A stretch of DNA of 64,000 bases from Nitrospira sp. (GTDB lineage: Bacteria > Nitrospirota > Thermodesulfovibrionia > Thermodesulfovibrionales > Dissulfurispiraceae). Under the pieces are notes generated by a model, which saw nothing but the letters and a program-made list of their open reading frames with translations, was not told the origin of the DNA and did no database searches. A program made the position numbers and the translations under genes. The stretch is from positions 248,001 through 312,000 of the forward strand of contig NSJL01000001.1 of the NCBI GenBank assembly GCA_002634385.1. The letters run 5' to 3'. Positions 16,979 to 25,072 of this stretch are shown piece after piece (the first letter of the stretch is position 1; the number at the start of each line of letters is the position of its first letter).

Positions 16979-18064
16979 ATGAGGAAAAGCTTCGTCTTCC
17001 TCACAACGATATTCATCCTCATTGGCCTTGCGCTCTTCCTCCCCGATGGAGAAGAGGAGAAGCAAAAGGTCACCCTGGTAAAGGGGAGGGAGTATGAGAC
17101 CTTCTCCCGGCTCGCCAAATCTCCCTTGAAGAAGATTCCGGACCTGCGGGCGTGGAAGAAGATCGTCCCGGAGGTTACCACCATTGCCATCAAATCCTCC
17201 ACCGGTCAGACGAATCAGCCCGCCCTGTTTTACGATTCAGGGTCTGCCCGAAAAAAGCCGTTGCTCCTGGTCCTCCACAGCTGGAGCGAGGACTATCGGC
17301 AATATTTCAGTATTCCCTATGGGATATGGGCCGTGAAGAACGACTGGGTGTTCATGCATCCCGACTACCGGGGGGCCTTCACGAACCCGGAAGCAACCGC
17401 ATCCGAAACGGCACTACGGGACATCCTGGATGCGGTGGAATATGCAAAAAAGAATGCCCGCATTGATGAATCACGCATCTACATAGCAGGGTTTTCAGGG
17501 GGGGCAATGGCGACCCTTATCATGGTGGGCAGGTATCCGGAGCTATGGGCGGGAGCAGTTGCCTGGGTGCCTGTCTACGACCTGACGGAATGGTATACAA
17601 CCACCCGGAACGCCCGCCACGGCTATGCACGGCAGATTGCGAATTCCTGCGGCGGAACTCCCCTGCCCGGAACAAAGGCGGCGCGGGAGTGCAGGAAACG
17701 GAGCCCCAGTACCTATCTGAAGCATGCCCGGGGCAAGAATGTACCTGTGTATATTGCCGTCGGGATCGATGACAGATTCGTCCCTCCCGGCCACGCAATT
17801 ATGGCGTTCAACGATCTCGCGGCGGAGGAGGACCGGATATCCCGGGCCGATATCGAGTATATAAACGCCCGTCACCAACTGCCTCCCCGCCTTTCCGGCG
17901 AGTATTCCGACACGCTCTACGCCGATGCCGGGGTGAAGCTTTTATTTGAAAGGGAATCGGCACATGCCGTCCTGAAAATTTTCGAAGGGGGCCATGACGT
18001 TATCTATAATGCGGGACTATACTGGCTGAGCACCCGGAGGAAAAGCGCTCCGGCGGGTTGGTAA
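16979..18064 (+). CDS. Exported alpha/beta hydrolase (prolyl-oligopeptidase-like)
   Basis: The product has 361 residues with an N-terminal signal or anchor (SFVFLTTIFILIGLALFLP). The nucleophile elbow is GFSGGAM. Probable catalytic partners are the Asp in GIDDRFVPPGHA and the His in FEGGHDVIYNAG. HSWSEDYRQ after the first strand fits the oxyanion region. It probably acts on an ester or peptide in the envelope. The gene follows the acyltransferase by 19 bases and precedes a VanX-type dipeptidase by 113, so a small envelope cluster is likely. The substrate is unknown. Confidence 0.8.
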   Translation: MRKSFVFLTTIFILIGLALFLPDGEEEKQKVTLVKGREYETFSRLAKSPLKKIPDLRAWKKIVPEVTTIAIKSSTGQTNQPALFYDSGSARKKPLLLVLHSWSEDYRQYFSIPYGIWAVKNDWVFMHPDYRGAFTNPEATASETALRDILDAVEYAKKNARIDESRIYIAGFSGGAMATLIMVGRYPELWAGAVAWVPVYDLTEWYTTTRNARHGYARQIANSCGGTPLPGTKAARECRKRSPSTYLKHARGKNVPVYIAVGIDDRFVPPGHAIMAFNDLAAEEDRISRADIEYINARHQLPPRLSGEYSDTLYADAGVKLLFERESAHAVLKIFEGGHDVIYNAGLYWLSTRRKSAPAGW

Positions 18065-18177
18065 AAAAAGCGGACATTCTGCTTAAATAGAGTGTAGTGG
18101 CAGAGGAGAGCCCCCATCACAAAGCAGTGTACCGGGAAGCAGTCCGTGAAAAAGCATAGGAGAAAAAACAAGAGGAG

Positions 18178-18903
18178 ATGAAACGGGTACCCGTATCAGC
18201 CTTTTTGGTCGTGCTGTTCCTTCTTTGCGCGCCCCTTTTGCACGGCGAAGAGGAAAAGGAGAATACAGCAGTGCCGTCCGGAAATCCCGGGAAAGCGCTC
18301 AGTGCCTTTGAAAAGCAATTGCGCGAAGCGGGATTTGCGGATGTACAGGAGATAGATCCCACCCTCAAAGTGGAGTTGAAATATGCCTCCATGGAAAACT
18401 TCATGGGTATCAATGTGTATGGAGACCTCACGAGAGGCTATCTGCGCCGGGAGGCGGCGGAAAAGCTTGCAACGGCAAACCGTTATCTGAAGAGGCTCCA
18501 TCCCCGCCTCTCCCTCCTGGTAGTGGACGGTCTGCGTCCGAGGCATGTCCAAAGGAGAATGTGGGAGATAGTAAGGGGGACGCCCATGCAACGGTATATC
18601 GCCAATCCCCACGGGGGCTCTCTCCACAATTACGGATGTGCCGTCGATATCACCATCGTTGATGAGCTCGGCAATCGTCTCGATATGGGTACCCCCATGG
18701 ACCACTTTGGGATTCTCTCCCAGCCCCGGTACGAGAATACATTTCTGAAGGAAGGCAAGCTGACCGCCCAGCACATCGCCAATCGCCGCCTTCTGCGAAA
18801 AGTAATGGTAGCAGCAGGCTTTCACTCCATCCCCATCGAGTGGTGGCACTTTGAGGCTTTTAAAAAGCATATCGTCCGCAAGCGCTACTCCATCATCGAG
18901 TGA
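18178..18903 (+). CDS. VanX/DdpX-type D-Ala-D-Ala dipeptidase (M15D), exported
   Basis: The product has 241 residues with a signal peptide (VSAFLVVLFLLCAPLLHG). The zinc site of the M15D family is visible as SLHNYGCAVDI (His and Asp) and EWWHFEAF (catalytic Glu and His). VVDGLRPRHVQ supplies the conserved substrate-binding Arg. It hydrolyses D-Ala-D-Ala or related dipeptides. With no vanH/vanA-like ligase nearby and an export signal, envelope turnover or nutrient recycling is more likely than glycopeptide resistance. The start at 18178 has AAGAGGAG directly upstream. Confidence 0.88.
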   Translation: MKRVPVSAFLVVLFLLCAPLLHGEEEKENTAVPSGNPGKALSAFEKQLREAGFADVQEIDPTLKVELKYASMENFMGINVYGDLTRGYLRREAAEKLATANRYLKRLHPRLSLLVVDGLRPRHVQRRMWEIVRGTPMQRYIANPHGGSLHNYGCAVDITIVDELGNRLDMGTPMDHFGILSQPRYENTFLKEGKLTAQHIANRRLLRKVMVAAGFHSIPIEWWHFEAFKKHIVRKRYSIIE

Positions 18904-19063
18904 CCTGTTTTCCCCGTGTTCCCCGGAAGGAAAGAGGCATTCCCCGCTCTTTTGCCGCAATGACAGGCAAATTATGTATAATACAACGAAAGAGAGCACC
19001 CTCTTCAAGGGAAAAACAGTATAAATCAGCACCATAGCAAAAAGGAACGCTCCCGGCAGATTC

Positions 19064-21361
19064 ATGAATATGAAAGACCTTACCGGCAATGTCCATATGG
19101 AAGAAAGGATTTCCGCGGTGATGGATGCCGTCCACGCCGCCAAGAATTTCGATGAAATCATGATCGGCTGCAAGGAACAGATCCTGGGGCTGGTCAATGC
19201 AGACCGGCTCACCCTTTATGCCGTCGATTCGGTGTCCAACGAGATCTACTCACGGTTTTTTACCGGTGAAGGGGTCAAAGAGATCCGGGTGCCCATTTCG
19301 TCCGAGAGCCTGTCGGGCTATGCCGCCTTCAGGAAAAAAACCGTCAACATAAAAGACGCCTATAACGAGGAAGAGCTGAAGAGGATCGATCCTGCCCTGA
19401 GTTTCAACCGCAGCTTCGACCAGAAGACCGGCTACCGCACCCGCCAGGTGCTGGTGGCACCGATGCTCTTCAACGAGGAACTGGTAGGAGTCATCCAGTT
19501 AATCAACAAGCGGACCGGGGAGTTTTTCACTGAAGAGGAAAGACGGTCCGTCGAGAAGATCGCTTCCAAGCTGGCAATCGCTTTCCGCAACCAGATCGAA
19601 AGGATGCTCAAAAACCGCCTGGGGTACCTGGTGATCAAGAACATCATCCCGGAACAGGTGCTGGACAATGCCGCTTCCGAGGCGCGAAGGGAGGGCAAGG
19701 ACCTCTCTGCGGTGCTCCTGACAAAGGGGGTCTCCCGGAAAGATCTCGGTGAGGCGCTGTCCCTGTTTTACGGGTGCCGCTTCGTCGAATTCGACGAGAA
19801 TTGTCTGCTTCCCCTTGAAGTGCAGAAGGACCGGCTCAAAATCTCCTACCCCTACCTCCGTAAGGCTTTCTGGGCGCCCATCGGCTACGAGAAAGATGAA
19901 TACCACATTACCATCGATGACCCCAAGCACATCAAAACGAGCGAAATCTCGACCCTTCTGCCCCCCGGGAGAAAGTTCAAATTGATGGTCTCTTTGAAAG
20001 AGGATATCCTCAAATTCATCGACCTGCTCGAAAAGGGAGGGGAAGTCAAGGCGGGGGCGGTGAAGGACCTTCCCTCTATCGACACATCGAACATCATCTC
20101 GGAACTGAATGTCATCACGGAAGAAGAAGAGGAGGAGCAGGATTCCGAAGTCAATGAAAACACGAACGCCATTGTCCGGTTCGTCGACCAGATCATTGTT
20201 GAAGCATACAATAAAGGGGCTTCGGATATTCATATCGAATCGGATAAAGGCCTGGGAAAAGTGAAGGTGCGGTACCGGACGGACGGCGTCTGCTTTGACC
20301 AGCATACCATCCCCTATAGTCACAGCAGCGCTATGGTATCCCGCATCAAGATCCTGTCCAGCCTCGACATCTCGGAAAGGCGCCTTCCGCAGAGCGGGAA
20401 GATAAAGTTCAAGTTGAAAGAAAAGATTATCGAGCTGCGCGTGGAAGTGACCCCCACGGTGAAAGGCGAGAACGTGGTCATGCGTATTCTGGCCTCGGGC
20501 AAGCCCATGGAGCTGGAACAGCTCAATCTTTCGGACCGCAATCTCGAGATGCTCACGGAGATAGTCTCGAATCCCTATGGCATCGTCCTGGTGGTCGGAC
20601 CCACGGGTTCCGGAAAAACCACCACCCTCCATTCGGTCCTGAGGAGAATCAACACGCCCGAAAGGAAGGTGTGGACCGCCGAGGATCCCGTGGAAATCAC
20701 CCAGGAGGGATTGAACCAGGTTCAGGTAAATACAAAAATCGGGTATACTTTTGCCCATGCCCTGCGCTCCTTTCTGCGCGCCGACCCCGATGCCGTGATG
20801 ATCGGCGAGATGCGCGACCAGGAGACCGCACAGGCCGGCATCGAGGCGTCCCTCACGGGCCATCTCGTGCTGAGCACTCTTCATACCAACAATGCCCCTG
20901 AAACCATCATTCGTCTCATCGACATAGGGATAGACCCCTTTAACTTCGCCGACGCCTTGCTGGGAGTGCTGGCGCAACGGCTGGTGCGGACACTCTGCAA
21001 GGAATGCAAGATAACGTACCCTGCAACGCAGGAGGAAAAAGACTTTTTCGTGAATGCGTACGGGCCCGAGCTGTTCTATGACGACTTTGAAGGCATCGAT
21101 ATGGGCTCACTTCGTCTGGCAAAGGCGAAAGGCTGCGAGAAGTGCAACAATACGGGGTACAAGGGGCGCACCGGGATCCATGAGATCCTGTCGGGCACAA
21201 AAGAGGTCAAAATGGTCATCCAGAGGAAAGGAACCGCCGAAGAGATCAGAAGGCAGGCGGTCAAGGATGGTATGCGCACGCTGCACCAGGACGGTATTCG
21301 CAAAGTACTGAAAGGGCAGACGGATTACGGCCAGGTGCGAAGTGTGTGCATGACAACATAG
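19064..21361 (+). CDS. GAF-domain type II secretion/type IV pilus ATPase (GspE/PilB)
   Basis: The protein has 765 residues. A GAF domain fills about residues 15-180 (NADRLTLYAVD, LVGVIQLINKRTG). An MshEN/T2SE N-domain follows (about 195-320). The C-terminal motor has Walker A GPTGSGKTTTLHS (about 510), the Asp boxes, Walker B with ADPDAVMIGEMRD, the LSTLHTN His box, and a zinc site from CKEC and CEKC. It would power assembly of a type IV pilus or pseudopilus. The fused GAF suggests ligand control. No pilC, pilT or pilin gene lies nearby. The ribosome site is poor, so Met3 is an alternative start. Confidence 0.92.
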   Translation: MNMKDLTGNVHMEERISAVMDAVHAAKNFDEIMIGCKEQILGLVNADRLTLYAVDSVSNEIYSRFFTGEGVKEIRVPISSESLSGYAAFRKKTVNIKDAYNEEELKRIDPALSFNRSFDQKTGYRTRQVLVAPMLFNEELVGVIQLINKRTGEFFTEEERRSVEKIASKLAIAFRNQIERMLKNRLGYLVIKNIIPEQVLDNAASEARREGKDLSAVLLTKGVSRKDLGEALSLFYGCRFVEFDENCLLPLEVQKDRLKISYPYLRKAFWAPIGYEKDEYHITIDDPKHIKTSEISTLLPPGRKFKLMVSLKEDILKFIDLLEKGGEVKAGAVKDLPSIDTSNIISELNVITEEEEEEQDSEVNENTNAIVRFVDQIIVEAYNKGASDIHIESDKGLGKVKVRYRTDGVCFDQHTIPYSHSSAMVSRIKILSSLDISERRLPQSGKIKFKLKEKIIELRVEVTPTVKGENVVMRILASGKPMELEQLNLSDRNLEMLTEIVSNPYGIVLVVGPTGSGKTTTLHSVLRRINTPERKVWTAEDPVEITQEGLNQVQVNTKIGYTFAHALRSFLRADPDAVMIGEMRDQETAQAGIEASLTGHLVLSTLHTNNAPETIIRLIDIGIDPFNFADALLGVLAQRLVRTLCKECKITYPATQEEKDFFVNAYGPELFYDDFEGIDMGSLRLAKAKGCEKCNNTGYKGRTGIHEILSGTKEVKMVIQRKGTAEEIRRQAVKDGMRTLHQDGIRKVLKGQTDYGQVRSVCMTT

Positions 21362-21619
21362 AGAGGGAGCAGCAGCCCGGAGCCTTTCGGCAGCACGAGA
21401 GAAGGCCCCGGGGTCCTTGTTTTTCTTTGAGCAACATTCAATTCTGCTCTATACTTTTTATGGGGAGTACCCTGTCCACGCGACAGGGATACGGAATCCC
21501 ACTTTCCCGATACTACCGCGCACCGGAAGGGAAGCCCCTTTCGCGTCGCACCGCCACAGCATTGGAAAGGGGTCACAGGAGAAAACGGATGCGCACGACC
21601 TAGTCCGACAGGCACAACA

Positions 21620-22294
21620 ATGAATGCACTGAAAGAATACATACGGTCTAAACATCTCTGGGCCACACTGACGGCCGTCGTCTCGGGAAGCATATGCCTT
21701 CTGTTTTTGCCCGGGACCCTGGCTGCTATCCTGATCAAAGAAAACGGACTGATAGAAATCGCACAATGTACCGGGTATGCTGCCGGCGCGCTGATATCCT
21801 GGTCCTATGCAAAACGCGGGATATGGAAAGGAGGCCTGAACGGAGGTACGGTTCTTCTTCTCCTCGCACTGCGCGAGCTCGATTTCCAGAGGAGCTTTAC
21901 CGGGATAAGCATTACGAGGACAAAGTTCTATTTCTCTGCTCAGGTCCCGATCCTCATAAAAGTAATAGGGGGATGTATCGCCCTTAGCATGCTTTCCGCA
22001 CTCATGCTGCTCATAGCGCGGAATACACGATCCCTGGTACAAGGAATGAGGGAGCGGAAAGAGTGGGCTTTTTCAGCAGCTTCGGGAGTGATACTCCTAC
22101 CCGTAGCGCTCATTCTCGATGCGAGCCTGCGCTTTCTCGAATTTTTCGGCATCAGGGCATCGAAGGAGGCTCACCTTGCCAAGACCGTCTTCGAGGAAAT
22201 GACGGAACTGGCAATCCCCTCACTATTCCTTATCGCACTTATCCAGTATGGGGTGTCAGCTTCAAAAAAGGCCCGGAAACATTCGCTCCGGTGA
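21620..22294 (+). CDS. Hypothetical membrane protein with about six helices
   Basis: This protein of 224 residues has about six hydrophobic segments (for example LWATLTAVVSGSICLLFLP, VIGGCIALSMLSALMLLIA and WAFSAASGVILLPVALILD). I do not recognise the family. The RELDFQRSF segment between helices 3 and 4 is the most polar conserved-looking loop. The C-terminus is basic (SASKKARKHSLR), which would face the cytoplasm. It stands 258 bases after the PilB-type gene and converges on the methyltransferase gene, and no operon partner is evident. Confidence 0.6.
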   Translation: MNALKEYIRSKHLWATLTAVVSGSICLLFLPGTLAAILIKENGLIEIAQCTGYAAGALISWSYAKRGIWKGGLNGGTVLLLLALRELDFQRSFTGISITRTKFYFSAQVPILIKVIGGCIALSMLSALMLLIARNTRSLVQGMRERKEWAFSAASGVILLPVALILDASLRFLEFFGIRASKEAHLAKTVFEEMTELAIPSLFLIALIQYGVSASKKARKHSLR

Positions 22295-22325
22295 GAGGGA
22301 CTGTCTTCTCCAGGGGACCGTGCGC

Positions 22326-23342
22326 TCAAGCGCTATGGGAACAGGTACCCTCGATGACACTGACCGGCGAAAAGGTCGGAATAATACGATTCAGTTTGAG
22401 TCCTGCGGTGGAAAATATCGCACGATACTCCTCTTCCGTCCGCTCCCGTCCCCCGACGAGCAGCATCATCAGATCAAGCCACTTTCCGAAACTCGGTTCG
22501 TTCCCGGGCGGAATCACCGTCTCAACCACCAGTATCCTGCCGCCGGAACTCATTGCCTCCCGGCAATTGCGCAGTATGGTGACCGCCTCGTCGTCTTCCC
22601 AATCATGAATAATGTGACGCATCAGGTATGCATCGGCGCCGGCCGGTACCGAGGAAAAGAAATCCCCTCCTGTGACCTGGCAGCGGCCGGACAAACCGGA
22701 GTCCGCAATGAACGGCACGGCACGTTCCGCAACAGCCGGCAGGTCGAACAGTATCCCCTCGAGCAGGGGATGCCGGTTCAGAATGGCTGTCAGCACCGAA
22801 CCATTGCCCCCACCGATATCGACCACCCGCCGGAAGGAAGAGAAGTCGCAGGCGTCGAGCATGGGTTCGGTCTCAGCGCCATGGACGCCTGTCATGGCCG
22901 CGTCATAAATCCGGTGACGTTCGGGGTTCTTTATCATGTATTCAAAAAAGGGCATGCCGAATCTCGCATGGAATCCAAACTCCCCGGTCTGCACTGAATG
23001 GAGCAGCTTACCCCAGGTTTCATAGAATTCAGCTCCCATCATGATGGCAAACGCCCGTTGGGACTGAACAGCATCACTTCGCAGCGGCTCGGACAGCGGC
23101 GTCTGGGAGAACCGGTGCTGCGCATCCTGAGCAAAAATACCGACACTGGCAAGGGCGCGCAATACGCGGTACAGCGCACCGCTCTCCGTATGCGTCTGTT
23201 CCGCCAACTCTTCGGCCGTACAGGGACCATGGGCAAGCAGGTCCGCAATCCCCAGGTGTGCTGCGACATAGATGGCCTGCGTTATCCAATATCCTCCTAT
23301 CATCTGATTCAACAACTGCTTACTCGCTTGAGTATTTTCCAT
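22326..23342 (-). CDS. SAM-dependent O-methyltransferase (plant-type/hydroxyneurosporene family)
   Basis: This protein has 338 residues. A winged-helix dimerisation domain (GGYWITQAIYVAAHLGIADLL, with AEELAEQTHTESGALYRVLRAL) precedes a Rossmann methyltransferase domain with the SAM motif VVDIGGGNGSVL, then LFDLPAVAERA and the catalytic-type MRHIIHDWEDDEA. It methylates hydroxyl groups of small aromatic or isoprenoid molecules; the substrate is unknown. I chose ATG 23342, preceded by AAGGAGG, over ATG 23399. It lies 31 bases after the TetR-type gene, so the regulator probably controls it. Confidence 0.87.
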   Translation of the reverse strand: MENTQASKQLLNQMIGGYWITQAIYVAAHLGIADLLAHGPCTAEELAEQTHTESGALYRVLRALASVGIFAQDAQHRFSQTPLSEPLRSDAVQSQRAFAIMMGAEFYETWGKLLHSVQTGEFGFHARFGMPFFEYMIKNPERHRIYDAAMTGVHGAETEPMLDACDFSSFRRVVDIGGGNGSVLTAILNRHPLLEGILFDLPAVAERAVPFIADSGLSGRCQVTGGDFFSSVPAGADAYLMRHIIHDWEDDEAVTILRNCREAMSSGGRILVVETVIPPGNEPSFGKWLDLMMLLVGGRERTEEEYRAIFSTAGLKLNRIIPTFSPVSVIEGTCSHSA

Positions 23343-23373
23343 GGAAACCCTCCTTATCGGAATAATAAAAGCG

Positions 23374-24012
23374 TTACGAGCAATATTCTGATTGTCCACT
23401 CCTTATGATGCCCCTGAGATAGCAGTCAGTCATGGAGGCGAGAAGATCCGTAACCATTTCCACCGTCATTTCCGGCTCGCGGAAAAACGTGATGAGCGCC
23501 CCCATGTACAAGGAAAAGACCGAAGCGGCGGCTACCGTGGAGTCCACTTCCGGTCTGACGACACCCCGGGTCTTCTCCTCCTCTATGATCCCGCTTAAAA
23601 ACCGGAGGTACTGTTCGGTGATCCGAGACATGAGGGGGGTTTCGCTCGCGGGCTCGAAGACGGTGTAGCGGATAAATCCCCGATAGAGGGCTCTGTTCTC
23701 GTTGTAGAGGGAGAAAAAGCCTTTCGATAAATACATGAGCCGGTCGAGGAGCCCTGTACTCTTCGGCACCGAGACGGAGAGCTCCGACACCGCCTTCCCG
23801 ATATCTCCGCTGAGGACCTCCTCGAGCAGCGCTGTCTTGCTTTTGAAGTGTACCACCACTGAAGCGGGAGACACCCCCGCCTTCCGGGCAATGTCCCTGA
23901 TGGTACATTCCTCCATGCTCCTCTGCGTAAAGAGCTTCCGGGCGGCTTTTAAAATAAGATGCCTGGTCTCTTGCTTTGATATTTCACGCCGGTTCATCTT
24001 TTTATTAAACAT
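23374..24012 (-). CDS. TetR-family transcriptional regulator
   Basis: This 212-residue repressor-type protein has an N-terminal helix-turn-helix (ILKAARKLFTQRSMEECTIRDIARKAGVSPASVVVHFKSKTALLEEVL reads as the canonical TetR fold, in pieces within residues 20-70). The all-helical C-terminal ligand domain is family-variable. It is transcribed with the O-methyltransferase gene. An inverted repeat across its own promoter suggests autoregulation. The ligand is unknown; a substrate of the methyltransferase is a reasonable guess. Confidence 0.9.
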   Translation of the reverse strand: MFNKKMNRREISKQETRHLILKAARKLFTQRSMEECTIRDIARKAGVSPASVVVHFKSKTALLEEVLSGDIGKAVSELSVSVPKSTGLLDRLMYLSKGFFSLYNENRALYRGFIRYTVFEPASETPLMSRITEQYLRFLSGIIEEEKTRGVVRPEVDSTVAAASVFSLYMGALITFFREPEMTVEMVTDLLASMTDCYLRGIIRSGQSEYCS

Positions 24013-24057
24013 ATTTATTTATTATACAAGTTTAATTAAAAGGAAACTTTCTGTCAA
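24004..24057 (-). promoter_or_regulatory. TetR promoter with a candidate operator
   Basis: On the minus strand TTGACA (24052-24057) is 17 bases from TAAACT (24029-24034). A second -10-like TATAAT stands 8 bases before the ATG. A perfect 7-bp inverted repeat, ATTAAAC-N19-GTTTAAT (24004-24036), covers the -10 region and the first codons, as expected for a TetR operator. Confidence 0.55.
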
Positions 24058-24229
24058 GAATTTTTGAGAGGCAAACAAACGCAATAGCACAAAGAAGGGC
24101 CTCAGAGGGAGAGGCTGCGACTCCACCGTCCCCCTGCTCTGAGGAAATAACGACCGGACCGGCGAAGCCGCTTCCAAGGCATTCCCCCCCAGGATCCCTC
24201 CGGTGTATGCCTCTTTCAGCCCCCCCCTC

Positions 24230-24390
24230 TCATTGAGATTGCTTCGCTCCGCTCCTAATGACGCGCAGGGTCATTTTAGAAAGAATCCCTGCTGCCCCGG
24301 GGATCAGGGGCTCGCAATAACAGAAGGAAAAGAGCTCTCTTCGTGTCCTGTCATTGCGAAGGGCCATTCCCTGAAGCAATCCCCCCCTCT
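24230..24390. repeat. REP-like fragments (CATTGCGA...GAAGCAATC type)
   Basis: CATTGAGATTGCTTCGCTCC with CTCCTAATGAC at 24231-24261, and CTGTCATTGCGAAGGG with CTGAAGCAATCCC at 24348-24384, resemble the dispersed non-coding repeat built on GTCATTGCGAG...GAAGCAATC that I know from many bacterial genomes. The two lie in opposite orientation. Only these copies are in the window. Confidence 0.5.
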
Positions 24391-24534
24391 TTCACCAGAA
24401 AGGACTGAGAGTGCGAGATGAGGAAAGGGAGCGGCAGAGAGGGAAGCCATGCTATGATCCGGCACTATGTCAGGAAAGGAGGACAACGCGAGAAGGGCAG
24501 GAAGGGTACGTCTGAACCTGTTTTGGACAAAAAA

Positions 24535-24660
24535 GTTTGACAGCAGCACTTATCGATATATAACGATTAATCCCGGGCCTCACTGTCAAACCTAACCACC
24601 GTTTTTTGCACGATTCACTGCCATGCACTCAGAAAAAATGGCAATAAAGTTTGACAGTGG
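24535..24660. repeat. GTTTGACAG repeats, two direct and one inverted
   Basis: GTTTGACAG occurs at about 24535 and 24650, and its complement CTGTCAAAC at about 24583. The last two extend to an exact 11-bp inverted pair, CACTGTCAAAC/GTTTGACAGTG. They may be the remains of a mobile-element end or protein-binding sites; nothing here decides between these. Confidence 0.4.
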
Positions 24661-25072
24661 ATTTATACCCGCTGGTGCCTCTACTTTACAAATCTCTCTC
24701 TAATGGGAAAGCTTACGGGCTGACTTACTCCTCAGCAAAATAATAAAAAAATTGAGAAACCTGAGTTTATCATCGAGACTATCAGGTATAAACCCGTTAT
24801 AGCTTAGAACATTAAATTAGCATCTCATCCGGTTATGCGATGCGGGAGCACCTCTGCGGCAAGGTATTCAAGCGAATGGTTTTTCCTGCATCGATTTTTA
24901 GCGATTTGTATTGTTTTCCCTTCACTTCTCCGGCTAACGTCCCTAAAAATAGCGCTTACAAAGCGGCATGAACTTTGCTTTCATTCAGTATAAATAGTAT
25001 AAAGCCCGACCCTGCACTCTTACAAAAAATTCAATTTGAACAGAGGAGAGCACTGAAAAGAGTGCTTATATT

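Larger units (their letters stand above)
24061..25072. other. Gene-free 1-kb intergenic region with repeats
   Basis: This region has no credible gene. It holds an 8-bp inverted repeat (CCTCAGAG...CTCTGAGG, about 24100-24144), REP-like GCTTCGCTCC/CATTGCGA fragments (24230-24390) and three GTTTGACAG copies (24535-24660). From about 24680 it becomes AT-rich. TTGACA-N16-TATAAC at 24537-24564 could start an unannotated plus-strand transcript. Confidence 0.5.

Noticed and set aside
18178-18903. VanX homologue as part of a glycopeptide-resistance cluster
   Set aside because: No VanH dehydrogenase, VanA/B ligase or VanRS genes are nearby, and the protein is exported.
24535-24660. GTTTGACAG repeats as a CRISPR array
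   Set aside because: There are only three short copies in mixed orientation with uneven spacing and no cas genes.
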